Source: Mesorhizobium sp. BR1-1-16
GTDB taxonomy: Bacteria; Pseudomonadota; Alphaproteobacteria; Rhizobiales; Kaistiaceae
DNA: 64,000 nucleotides
Reading direction: 5' to 3'
NCBI RefSeq assembly: GCF_020165495.1
Contig: NZ_JAIUIE010000009.1
Span: 1-64,000, forward strand
Every line of letters begins with the position of its first letter. The first letter of the stretch is position 1. The position numbers and the translations under genes were made by a program. Below are positions 23,738 to 31,758 of this stretch, in pieces. The notes below the pieces were generated by a model, which ran no database searches, had not been told where the DNA came from, and saw nothing but the letters and a program-made list of their open reading frames with translations.

Positions 23738-25960
23738 ATGTCTGACCGGCTCTGGTATCCGAAGGAATCCTGGGTGGACTGGACCGCGGCCATGCCGGTC
23801 GGCAATGGCCGTCTCGGCGCAATGGTCTATGGCAACAGCCGCAAGGAGCGCATCCAGCTCAACGAGGACACGCTGTGGACCGGTTCGCCCTATAGCGCCG
23901 CCAACAAGGGCGCCCATCAGCATCTCGCAGCGCTCCGAAAGCTGTTGCTCGATGGCGAATATGCCGACGCCGAGCGCCTCGCCGATGCGCAGCTCATGGC
24001 CCGTCCTCGCTTCCAGATGACATATCAGCCGGCCGGCTGGATCTTCATCGAGACGCGTCATCGCCCGGACGTCGGGACCTACCGGCGCGAACTCGATCTC
24101 GCGACGGCCATTGCTTCGGTAGACTACCGCCATCACGGCATCCACTATCGCCGCGAAGTCATCGCCTCGGCGCCGGACAATGTCATCGGCATCCGGATGT
24201 GGACGGAAGGCGGCGAAACATTCGACAGCGATATCAGCTACGACATCGAGCAGCCCTTCGCGCCTGTCATGGATGCGGAGCGGGGCGAGATCGTTTGCCG
24301 CGGGCGCAATCGCGCCGAATATGGCGTGCCGTCCGGGCTCGACTGGAGCGTCAGGATGCGCATCGTCCCCGATGGCGGCACGATCAGCGCCTATGACGGC
24401 GGGCTGCGGCTCTCGAAGGTCGCGGGCTTCACGATCTGGGTCGATGTCGGAACCAGCTTCCTGCGCTACGACGATGTGTCCGGTGATCCGGAGGCCGCCA
24501 CCATCGGCCGGCTCGATGCGGTTCAAAAGCGCGGCTGGGATGCCGTGCGGGCGGGTCATGTTGCCGACTATCGCGGTCTCTATGACCGTTTTGCCATCAG
24601 CTTCGGCGATGGCCAGGACGAGAAGCCGACCGATCGCCGGATCGCCGATCCCGCCAAGGAGACCGACCCGTCGCTGGCCGCGCTCTATGTCCAGTATGGT
24701 CGCTATCTGATGATCAGCGCCTCCCGCCCTGGCACGCAGCCGGCCAACCTGCAGGGCATCTGGAATACCGAGTTTCGCCCGGCCTGGAACTCCAAGATCA
24801 CAACCAACATCAATGCGGAGATGAACTACTGGCTGCCGGATCCGACCAACCTTGCCGAATGCTTCGAGCCGCTGATCGCGCTGGTTGAGGATCTGGCCGA
24901 GACCGGCAGCGAGATTGCTCGTGAGCATTACGGCGCGCGTGGGTGGGTCCTGCACCACAACACCGATCTGTGGCGCGCAGCTGGGCCGATCGACCAGGCT
25001 GACCCCGGCCTCTGGCCGATGGGTGGCGTCTGGTTCGCCTGCCAGCTCTGGGACCACTGCGTCTATGCGGGCCAGCCGGAGAGCCTCGTCAGCCGCATCT
25101 ATCCGCTGATGCGCGGGGCGGCCGAGTTCCTCCTCGACTTCCTCGTCGATCTGCCCGGCAGCGACTGGCTCGTCACCATCCCAACCAATTCACCCGAGAA
25201 CGTCCACCCCTTCGGCGCCAGTCTGTCGGTTGGCTGCGCCATGGACAACCAGCTCGGCCGTGATCTCTTCGATGGCATACTGGCCGCCGGCGTCGCCGAG
25301 GACGTAGACTTTCTCAACCGCGTCCGCGCCGCGCGGGCTCGCCTGATGCCGGACCTGATCGGCAAGGCCGGGCAGCTGCAGGAATGGATCGAAGACTGGG
25401 ACCTCGAAGCACGCGACCGGGACCACCGCCACGTCTCGCATCTCTATGCGCTCTATCCGGGGCTGGAGATCGACACCGTCGAGACGCCCGCGCTCGCGGC
25501 GGCTGCGCGCCGATCGCTCGAACTGCGCGGCGATGAGGCCACCGGCTGGGGCATCGGCTGGCGCATCTGCCTCTGGGCGCGGCTCGGCGACGGCGAACGC
25601 GCCTGGACTGTGTTGAAGCGCCAGCTTTCGCCCGATCGAACCTATACCAATCTGTTCGATGCGCATCCGCCCTTCCAGATCGACGGCAATTTCGGCGGGG
25701 CCGCCGGCATCTGCGAAATGATCGCCCACAGTCGGCCGGGCGAAATTCGCCTGCTGCCTGCCCTCCCCAAGGCTCTGTCGACCGGCAGCGTCCGCGGCAT
25801 GCGTCTGCGCGGCGGGATCGAACTCGACATGAGCTGGTCCGATGGCGCCGTCACGAAGTGCCGCATCCTGCCCGCGCAATCCGGGGCGCTGAGGGTGCGC
25901 ATCGGTAACGAAGTCAGATCGGTCGAAGCCGTGGCCGGCGAGTGGAACGAACTGGTCTAG
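23738..25960 (+). CDS. Glycoside hydrolase family 95 protein, probable alpha-L-fucosidase (or alpha-L-galactosidase)
   Basis: 740-aa inverting glycosidase of GH95, with activity toward terminal alpha-1,2-linked L-fucose and, in some members, alpha-L-galactose. The N-terminal beta domain begins with WTAAMPVGNGRLGAMVYGN and LNEDTLWTG, the family hallmark. The helical barrel carries TTNINAEMNYW (Asn357 and Asn359), SPENVHPFG (Glu487, probable acid) and DGNFGG (Asp649, probable partner of the Asn residues). No signal peptide is seen, so it works in the cytoplasm on imported oligosaccharide. It is the last gene of the second importer unit and faces the arsenic operon tail to tail. Confidence 0.92.
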   Translation: MSDRLWYPKESWVDWTAAMPVGNGRLGAMVYGNSRKERIQLNEDTLWTGSPYSAANKGAHQHLAALRKLLLDGEYADAERLADAQLMARPRFQMTYQPAGWIFIETRHRPDVGTYRRELDLATAIASVDYRHHGIHYRREVIASAPDNVIGIRMWTEGGETFDSDISYDIEQPFAPVMDAERGEIVCRGRNRAEYGVPSGLDWSVRMRIVPDGGTISAYDGGLRLSKVAGFTIWVDVGTSFLRYDDVSGDPEAATIGRLDAVQKRGWDAVRAGHVADYRGLYDRFAISFGDGQDEKPTDRRIADPAKETDPSLAALYVQYGRYLMISASRPGTQPANLQGIWNTEFRPAWNSKITTNINAEMNYWLPDPTNLAECFEPLIALVEDLAETGSEIAREHYGARGWVLHHNTDLWRAAGPIDQADPGLWPMGGVWFACQLWDHCVYAGQPESLVSRIYPLMRGAAEFLLDFLVDLPGSDWLVTIPTNSPENVHPFGASLSVGCAMDNQLGRDLFDGILAAGVAEDVDFLNRVRAARARLMPDLIGKAGQLQEWIEDWDLEARDRDHRHVSHLYALYPGLEIDTVETPALAAAARRSLELRGDEATGWGIGWRICLWARLGDGERAWTVLKRQLSPDRTYTNLFDAHPPFQIDGNFGGAAGICEMIAHSRPGEIRLLPALPKALSTGSVRGMRLRGGIELDMSWSDGAVTKCRILPAQSGALRVRIGNEVRSVEAVAGEWNELV

Positions 25961-25982
25961 AAACCCGATGCGAGCTGGATGA

Positions 25983-26402
25983 TCAGGCCCGCGCCGCGCC
26001 GGGAGGCTCCACCACCTCGCCGTCCTCCTTGACGAAGCGGCCGATATGAGGGTTCGGCAAAACCGCCAGCACAGCCTCGGATGGCCGTGCCAGTACGGTA
26101 CCCTTCGGCGTTTCGACGATCGGCCGGTTGATCAGGATCGGATGCGCCAGCATCAGGCCGATGAGTTCCTCGTCGGTCCATTTCGGATCGGCGAGGCCAA
26201 GCTCGGCACAGGGCGTTCCCTTATCGCGCAGAAGCTGCCGAACGGAGATGCCCATCGCGGCGATCAGTTCGGCCAGTCTCTGGCGGCTCGGCGGCGTCTT
26301 CAGATATTCGACGACGACGGGCTCCTCGCCGCTCTGGCGGATCATCGCCAGCGTGTTGCGCGAAGTGCCGCAATCGGGGTTGTGATAGATCGTGATGGTC
26401 AT
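25983..26402 (-). CDS. arsC: Arsenate reductase (glutaredoxin-dependent type)
   Basis: 139-aa thioredoxin-fold arsenate reductase. Catalytic Cys11 lies in YHNPDCGTSRNT, and the later RPIVETPKG supplies the conserved Arg of the ArsC/Spx family. It reduces arsenate to arsenite for export. ATG 26402 overlaps the stop of the ACR3 gene (ATGA), which fixes the start even though the frame is open further upstream. Third and last gene of the arsenic operon. Confidence 0.95.
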   Translation of the reverse strand: MTITIYHNPDCGTSRNTLAMIRQSGEEPVVVEYLKTPPSRQRLAELIAAMGISVRQLLRDKGTPCAELGLADPKWTDEELIGLMLAHPILINRPIVETPKGTVLARPSEAVLAVLPNPHIGRFVKEDGEVVEPPGAARA

Positions 26403-27478
26403 TGCGCAGTCCTCGGCTTGATCGTCGGGTTTCTGGCAGCGACGGACCGGACGGCCGCGCCGCGCTCGTACCAACCCTTCGAGCGGTTGACGATCCAGAC
26501 CACCGACAGCATGACCGGCACTTCGACCAGGACGCCGACCACGGTGGCGAGCGCCGCGCCGGACTGGAAGCCGAACAGGCTGATCGCGGCGGCCACGGCT
26601 AACTCAAAGAAATTGGACGCGCCGATCAGCGCCGACGGGCCCGCGACGCAGTGCTCCTCACCCGACGCGCGGTTGAGGAAATAAGCGAGCCCAGCGTTGA
26701 AATAGACCTGGATCAAGATTGGCACGGCCAGCAACAGGATCACCAGCGGCTGCGCGATGATCTCGCCGCCCTGGAAGCCGAACAGCAGCACCAAAGTTGC
26801 CAGCAGCGCCACCAGCGAGACCGGACCCAGACGCTTCAGTAGGGCATCGAGCGCGCCCCGCCCGCCGGTCGCCAGGAGCCGCCGGCGCAGAACCTGCGCG
26901 ACGATCACCGGAATGACGATGTAGAGCGCGACGGAGAGCACGAGCGTGTCCCAGGGGACGGTGATCGCCGAAAGGCCGAGCAGCAGCGCGACGATCGGCG
27001 CGAAGGCGACGACCATGATGACGTCGTTGAGCGCGACCTGGCTCAGCGTGAAATGCGGCTCGCCCTTGATGAGATTCGACCAAACGAACACCATCGCCGT
27101 ACAGGGCGCCGCGGCCAGGATAATGAGGCCCGCGATATAGCTGTCGATCTGGGCGGCGGGCAGCAGGGGCCGGAACAGCCAGCCGATAAACAGCCAGCCA
27201 AGCAGCGCCATCGAGAACGGCTTGACGGCCCAGTTGACGATCAGCGTCACGCTGATGCCGCGCCAGTGCCGGCCGACCTGCCCGAGCGCGGCGAAGTCGA
27301 TCTTCAAGAGCATCGGGATGATCATCAGCCAGATCAGCACCGCCACCGGCAGGTTGACCCGGGCGACCTCGGCAGCGCCGATGGCATGGAATACGCCGGG
27401 CAGGAAATGCCCGAGCGCAACGCCGGCAATGATGCACAGCGCCACCCAGACGGTGAGATAGCGTTCAAAGAGGGTCAT
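26399..27478 (-). CDS. arsB: ACR3 family arsenite efflux transporter
   Basis: 359-aa inner-membrane exporter with about ten helices. ACR3 features include FERYLTVWVALCIIAGVALGH at the N-terminus, AAPCTAMVFVWSNLIKGEP with the functionally essential Cys, and LIGASNFFELAVAAAISLFG near the end. It extrudes arsenite using the proton gradient. It begins nine bases after the regulator gene and is coupled to the reductase gene. The symbol arsB is used here in its broad sense; acr3 is the stricter family name. Confidence 0.95.
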   Translation of the reverse strand: MTLFERYLTVWVALCIIAGVALGHFLPGVFHAIGAAEVARVNLPVAVLIWLMIIPMLLKIDFAALGQVGRHWRGISVTLIVNWAVKPFSMALLGWLFIGWLFRPLLPAAQIDSYIAGLIILAAAPCTAMVFVWSNLIKGEPHFTLSQVALNDVIMVVAFAPIVALLLGLSAITVPWDTLVLSVALYIVIPVIVAQVLRRRLLATGGRGALDALLKRLGPVSLVALLATLVLLFGFQGGEIIAQPLVILLLAVPILIQVYFNAGLAYFLNRASGEEHCVAGPSALIGASNFFELAVAAAISLFGFQSGAALATVVGVLVEVPVMLSVVWIVNRSKGWYERGAAVRSVAARNPTIKPRTAQ

Positions 27479-27487
27479 GGAGGCGTC

Positions 27488-27892
27488 CTAAGCGACGTTC
27501 GACCGGAGCGTGCTGGTCTCTTCGACCTGATCGACGTCTTTGGTCGGGGCGCAGCAAGAGGTAGCGGACAGCGCATCGATCGCGGGCAGGCACACATCGG
27601 GGTGGCCGTCGCAGCAGTCGCGCATCAGAAATTCGATAAGGGCGGAGAATGCGGAAAAGTCCGCGCTGTAGATGATCGAGCGGGACTCGCGCCGTGATGT
27701 CAGGAGGCCAGCCCGCTCGAGATGCGCGAGATGAAATGATGCGCTCGACGGCGGCACGGCAACCGCTTCGGCGACAGCGCTTGCCGCCATGCCCTCCGCA
27801 CCGGCCTTCACCAGAGCACGCACCATTCGAAGCCGCGTCTCTTGCGACAGGGCGGCGAAGATCTCCAGCGCCTGCGGTTCCTCGAGGTTCAT
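27488..27892 (-). CDS. arsR: ArsR family arsenic-responsive repressor
   Basis: 134-aa winged helix regulator. The recognition region is VPPSSASFHLAHLERAGLL, followed by the wing SRRESRSIIY. Instead of the CxC pair in helix 3, cysteines sit near the C-terminus: Cys93, Cys94, Cys101 and a further Cys113-Cys114. The 93/94/101 cluster closely matches the As(III) site described for Acidithiobacillus-type ArsR (95/96/102). It heads the operon and probably represses it through the inverted repeat directly upstream. Confidence 0.93.
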   Translation of the reverse strand: MNLEEPQALEIFAALSQETRLRMVRALVKAGAEGMAASAVAEAVAVPPSSASFHLAHLERAGLLTSRRESRSIIYSADFSAFSALIEFLMRDCCDGHPDVCLPAIDALSATSCCAPTKDVDQVEETSTLRSNVA

Positions 27893-27924
27893 TTCGATAC
27901 TCCAATGATTCCAGATTTATCGAA
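27893..27924. promoter_or_regulatory. Inverted repeat upstream of arsR, possible operator
   Basis: Arms TTCGATA (27893-27899) and TATCGAA (27918-27924) are exact reverse complements with an 18-base spacer, abutting the arsR start codon. The region is AT-rich compared with its surroundings. It is a plausible autoregulatory ArsR site, though the spacer is longer than in the best-known ArsR operators. Confidence 0.4.
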
Positions 27925-28016
27925 TTGATAGCCGAGGAACGGCTCCTGCACCATCCCTTATTTGGCCGATCCCGACCTATCGGGCCGGAGCCTTTCGACT
28001 GAACGCACTGCCGCGA

Positions 28017-29036
28017 CTAAGGGCCGAACCTTGCCTCGGTCGGTGTCTTGTCGAAGCGGCGCTTGAACATGCGGTTGAAGGTCGGCATGTCGATGAAGCC
28101 GCTTCTGAAGGCGATGTCGGAAACATAGGCGCCGCTTTCGGACGACTCCCGCAGCAGGCCATGGGCGCGATCGAGGCGAGCATTCCAGATCGATCGCGCG
28201 ACGCTCTCGGACTCGGCCGCGAAGATCCGATAGAGCGTCGCTCGTGAGCACCCGACGCGGCTGGCGACGGTCGCCGGATCGAGATCGGGATTCCAGCAGT
28301 AGTGGCGGATCACCGTCATCGCCGCAGCATAGAGGCCGGTCGGGAACTGCTCCTCATCGACAACAGACCGAAATTCCCTCTGGAGCGCCAGCAGCGTCAT
28401 CTCGGATGCCGCCTCGACCATCGCGGCCCGCTCCTTCGCCGACATGTTGCCGGCCTCGACGGAGATCAGCCGCAGATGGGAGCGAAGCATCGCGGCGATG
28501 CCATTGCGCGGCAACAGCCGCCCCGCCAAAGTCGACACGTCCCCCTTCATCGCCTCGGCGAGGACGGAGCGTCGGAACATCAGGGTAATCTCGCGGTTGC
28601 GGCCCTGCCGGTATTCGATCGGCCGTGAGAAATCGGCGATGCAGAGATCGTCCTGGTGGAGGGTCAAGTTTCCTCCATGGCTGAGACGGCTGGGGGCACC
28701 CCCTTCCACCAGGCCGACCAGGATCTCATCGCAATCATCCCTCCTGAGGCGGGCTCGATCGCGCCGGGTATGAATGGACTCGGAAACGTTGTGGACAAAC
28801 GCGCAGGTCGCGCCGGCAATATGAACCAGACGGCCCGCGAAGGGACGGCTCGCGTCGGGTTGCGGGACTGGCTCCATGCGGTGCAGGACCGAATGGCGCC
28901 AATAATCGAGACGCTCGCGCTCCGCGATGCCCTCCGTCGACCGCACGGTCATCACCCCCAGATTTTCGGGGCGGACCTGCCTGTCGGCCAGCAGAGACAC
29001 GTGATCAAGGATCTTGCGGGGGAGCTGAGACGCCAT
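28017..29036 (-). CDS. AraC family transcriptional regulator
   Basis: 339-aa activator-type regulator. An N-terminal AraC-binding-like cupin domain (about residues 30-215, WRHSVLHRMEPVP, DDLCIADFSRPIEY) precedes the double helix-turn-helix DNA-binding domain in the last 100 residues (LDPATVASRVGCSRATLYRIF and SDIAFRSGFIDMPTFNRMFKRRF). The frame begins with TTG 29060; ATG 29036 is preferred, although its ribosome site is weak, and ATG 28952 is another choice. It faces away from the secreted protein gene at 29442. Target and effector are unknown. Confidence 0.88.
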   Translation of the reverse strand: MASQLPRKILDHVSLLADRQVRPENLGVMTVRSTEGIAERERLDYWRHSVLHRMEPVPQPDASRPFAGRLVHIAGATCAFVHNVSESIHTRRDRARLRRDDCDEILVGLVEGGAPSRLSHGGNLTLHQDDLCIADFSRPIEYRQGRNREITLMFRRSVLAEAMKGDVSTLAGRLLPRNGIAAMLRSHLRLISVEAGNMSAKERAAMVEAASEMTLLALQREFRSVVDEEQFPTGLYAAAMTVIRHYCWNPDLDPATVASRVGCSRATLYRIFAAESESVARSIWNARLDRAHGLLRESSESGAYVSDIAFRSGFIDMPTFNRMFKRRFDKTPTEARFGP

Positions 29037-29358
29037 GCCTATCGATTCCGAACAAAGCAACGCTAAACGAGAACAGACACAGGCTTCAAAGCCGCGAGAC
29101 GAATGTTCAACCGGCCCGGTGATTGCGACAATTCAAGAAAAAGCAGCGAGACGATCGCTCTAGACGCGCATGATCAAGCCGAATGGCTGGAGCCCCCGCT
29201 TCAGCCATCGGCAATGATCTACCGAGGCACGATAAGCACTTCCCGGATTTTGGCAATCGACATCGGGTCGGATGCGGGCGCCGGCCGCATCGCGTTCGCG
29301 CGCGAGAGCGGGAAACGGCAAGCCCGGGCATCCGGGTTCACTCGCCGAGGCAGTATTC

Positions 29359-29409
29359 GCTCGGCCGAGGACCTTCGATGCGCGATGCATGGAAGGTCCT
29401 CGGCCGAGC
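29359..29409. repeat. 18-bp perfect inverted repeat forming a long hairpin in the leader of the secreted protein gene
   Basis: GCTCGGCCGAGGACCTTC (29359-29376) and its exact reverse complement (29392-29409) flank a 15-base centre that itself can form four pairs around GCGAT. No T-run follows, so it is not a simple terminator. It sits 32 bases before the start codon of the unknown secreted protein, in a 405-base gap (29037-29441) with no other gene I can support. As RNA it would be a very stable stem-loop next to the ribosome site. Confidence 0.8.
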
Positions 29410-29441
29410 ATTGAATCGAACAACGAGGGAGGGAGCGGACT

Positions 29442-30554
29442 ATGAAAAGACATCGCGACGTTCGCGCGCTAATGGTCTCGACTTTACTGGCATTCACGGC
29501 ACTTGCCGGCGTGTCGAGCGCACGGGCCGAGACCGGCATCCCGTCCTATATGGACGTGATCGTCGGCGCCACGGTCCCGACGCCCGCCGAAACAGCCAAG
29601 CAGAACGTGCTGGCGCTGAATACCGGCATGTTCGCCCTCTATGAGAGCGCCGGCCGCCTGGTGCAGGCGAGCATCCTCGCCCAGCACCCGGTCATCCTCG
29701 GCCTCTTTTCGGGAACGGGCGGACGCTTCACGCTCTACCGTCCCGGCCAGCCGCCGCTGGAGGCGCCGCCCGTTCCCGAGGTCTATCAGCTGCTGAAGTC
29801 GATCGGCCACAGCGTCATGGCCCTCGGCGTCGTCGTCGGCCCGCATATCGGCAAGGTCGGCGACACGTCCTGGCAGACGCCGGTGCTGGCCTATCGCGTC
29901 CAGCTGAAGGCGGCGCTCGACAGCCTCGACGCCACCTCGATGCCCGAAGCCTGGCGCGCCAACAACAAGGCGCTGATCCAGGAAAATATTGACTTCATCG
30001 ACAAGTCGATCGCCGATGGCGTCATCTCGTTTGCAGCTGTTCAGGACTTCGCCGAGAAGCAGAAGAACCAACTGAAGCTCAACATCAAATGGGCGGCCGA
30101 TACCCAGGTGAAGCACTGGATGGGCGTGCTGGCCGACTGGAAGCAGCAGCTCGGCTCGGACTGGGACAAGGTCTACGCCGCCAGCAACACGATCTATGTG
30201 GCGCGGCAGAACAATGTGCTGTTCAGCGTTCTGGCGCAGTTCTTCCCGCCGGAAGCCATCAATGACCGCCTGATCCTGATCGAGACGGTGTCGTTCACGA
30301 CGACGCAGCAGGACATGCTGGATTCGCTGACCCGCATCATTGCCGATCGCACCGTCGGCGAGACCTTTTTCGGCAGCCCGCATCTTATGGATTACGAGCT
30401 GATGGGAGGCGACGCGCGCGACTCGATCGTGGCCGAGACCAAGGCGCGCGGCATGACCACCTTCCTGCCGCCGAAGGTGCCGTTCGGCTCGCACCAGTGG
30501 CCGACGCTGGTGACGCCCGGACCGGGTGCGGCATCGCTCGCCGATCTGCACTGA
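29442..30554 (+). CDS. Secreted protein of unknown function
   Basis: 370-aa protein that I do not recognise. A Sec signal peptide is clear (MKRHRDVRALMVSTLLAFTA, cleavage after SSARA near residue 29). The mature part looks helical and soluble, with no metal-binding or catalytic motif that stands out; Trp-rich pieces such as IKWAADTQVKHWMGVLADWK recur in the middle. The C-terminus is Pro/Gly-rich. GAGGGAGGGAG precedes the ATG. It stands alone, between a divergent AraC regulator and the host-attachment family gene, and its leader holds a strong hairpin. A periplasmic or exported role is likely; function is not assigned. Confidence 0.85.
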   Translation: MKRHRDVRALMVSTLLAFTALAGVSSARAETGIPSYMDVIVGATVPTPAETAKQNVLALNTGMFALYESAGRLVQASILAQHPVILGLFSGTGGRFTLYRPGQPPLEAPPVPEVYQLLKSIGHSVMALGVVVGPHIGKVGDTSWQTPVLAYRVQLKAALDSLDATSMPEAWRANNKALIQENIDFIDKSIADGVISFAAVQDFAEKQKNQLKLNIKWAADTQVKHWMGVLADWKQQLGSDWDKVYAASNTIYVARQNNVLFSVLAQFFPPEAINDRLILIETVSFTTTQQDMLDSLTRIIADRTVGETFFGSPHLMDYELMGGDARDSIVAETKARGMTTFLPPKVPFGSHQWPTLVTPGPGAASLADLH

Positions 30555-30571
30555 CAGCCGATACCGCGTCT

Positions 30572-30600
30572 GGTGGACCAGCCGAAACGGCCGGTCCACC
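30572..30600 (+). terminator. Strong hairpin after the secreted protein gene, probable terminator
   Basis: GGTGGACC and GGTCCACC pair around an inner GCCG-AAA-CGGC stem, giving 12 pairs with one A/C mismatch. It lies 17 bases after the stop codon. There is no U-tract, so termination efficiency is uncertain. Confidence 0.45.
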
Positions 30601-30712
30601 GCAGATATTGATCGAGCGCAACGCGCCGCTCCCCGATCCGGTTGAAGCTTATCCGGATGTGAGGGGGCGGCGCCGACCATGGGTCGCGGGCCGCCATCGA
30701 AGGGAAACGACG

Positions 30713-31162
30713 ATGGCACGGATCAATATTCCCCACCGCGGATGGGTGCTCGTTTGCGACGGCGCAAAGGCGTTGATTCTGCAGAATGAGGGCACACTCG
30801 AACTGGTCAACCTCAAGCTTGTCGACGTGCTCGAACATGATGGCGCCGCGGCGCATGAACTCGGCAGAGACCGTCCGGGCCGCGTGCATGAATCGCTCGG
30901 AGAAAGCCGCAGCGCGGTCGAGATGGCCGATCCGCATGAACGCGCGGAAGCAGCATTCCTGAAGCGGGTTGCCGATGAGCTCACCGGCATCCTCCAGGAG
31001 CGTCAGGCACGTTCGCTTGTTCTCGTCGCGCCACCGAAGGCGCTCGGGCTGCTGCGCCAGGCCTTCCCGGCGTCGGTACGAACGATCGCGAAGCAAGATC
31101 TTGCCAAGGAACTGACGGGCTTGCCGATATCGCAGATCGAACGCCATCTGGCCGGCGGCTGA
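30713..31162 (+). CDS. Host attachment family protein (AtsE-like)
   Basis: 149-aa protein of the family annotated as required for attachment to host cells, related to the bacterial eRF1-like (baeRF) fold. Recognisable elements are the start WVLVCDGAKALILQNEG, the GRVHESLGESRSAVEMADPHERAEAAF middle, and the end LVLVAPPKALGLLRQAFP followed by AKQDLAKELTGLPISQIERHL. The start ATG 30713 follows GAAGGGAAACG; the frame is open further upstream without homology. The name comes from Agrobacterium attachment work; a direct role in attachment is not shown for most members. Confidence 0.85.
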   Translation: MARINIPHRGWVLVCDGAKALILQNEGTLELVNLKLVDVLEHDGAAAHELGRDRPGRVHESLGESRSAVEMADPHERAEAAFLKRVADELTGILQERQARSLVLVAPPKALGLLRQAFPASVRTIAKQDLAKELTGLPISQIERHLAGG

Positions 31163-31195
31163 TCCATTGTCGTCGCGCGCCTCGAAGCGACGCCG

Positions 31196-31687
31196 CTATC
31201 CTGCGTCGATCACAGCCAAGAGCCGGTCCAGCAAGTCCGATTGAGCGGCGTTGATCTTCGTTCGCGCCGTGGCGAGATCGAACCATTCGGCCCGATCGAC
31301 CTCCGGAAAGCTCTGCATCCGCCCGCTCCGCGGCGGCCACTCCATCTCGAAGACATTGCTGGCGAAACGGGCGAGATCGAAATCGCCTTCCATCGCAAAG
31401 CCATGCACGAGCTTGCCGGCCTTCTGCCGGACGCTGCCAAGCGGCACCAGCCGGCCGGTCGGGATGATGCCGATTTCCTCGGCAAACTCCCGCCGCGCGG
31501 TAAAATCCGGCGGCTCGCCCGGCTCGCATTCGCCTTTCGGGATCGACCACGCGCCAGCATCGCGCTTCCGCCAAAACGGCCCGCCGGGATGCACGAGCAA
31601 CACCTCGATGCCCCCCGCCCCGCGGCGATACATCAAAATGCCGGCGCTTTCGGGTTTCACGGCACGCGCCTTCATCGCGCGCACCAT
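31196..31687 (-). CDS. Nudix hydrolase
   Basis: 163-aa Nudix-fold pyrophosphohydrolase. The Nudix box is complete at residues 52-74: GECEPG, Glu58, then RREFAEEIGI with the metal-binding glutamates. The protein begins SAGILMYRRGAGGIEVLLVHPGGPFW, which is like the NTP pyrophosphohydrolase subgroup that includes diadenosine polyphosphate hydrolases. Substrate cannot be read from sequence. It converges with the host attachment gene. Confidence 0.93.
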   Translation of the reverse strand: MVRAMKARAVKPESAGILMYRRGAGGIEVLLVHPGGPFWRKRDAGAWSIPKGECEPGEPPDFTARREFAEEIGIIPTGRLVPLGSVRQKAGKLVHGFAMEGDFDLARFASNVFEMEWPPRSGRMQSFPEVDRAEWFDLATARTKINAAQSDLLDRLLAVIDAG

Positions 31688-31758
31688 CCGATCGTCTCGG
31701 CATCCAGCCTCATTGATCCCGCCCTTCAGTTTCGGCGCCGGTGGCGCTGAAACTGAAT

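Noticed and set aside
29103-29414. A 103-codon frame between the AraC gene and the unknown secreted protein
   Set aside because: No ribosome site or recognisable motif, and its 3' end lies across the long inverted repeat, so coding is unlikely.
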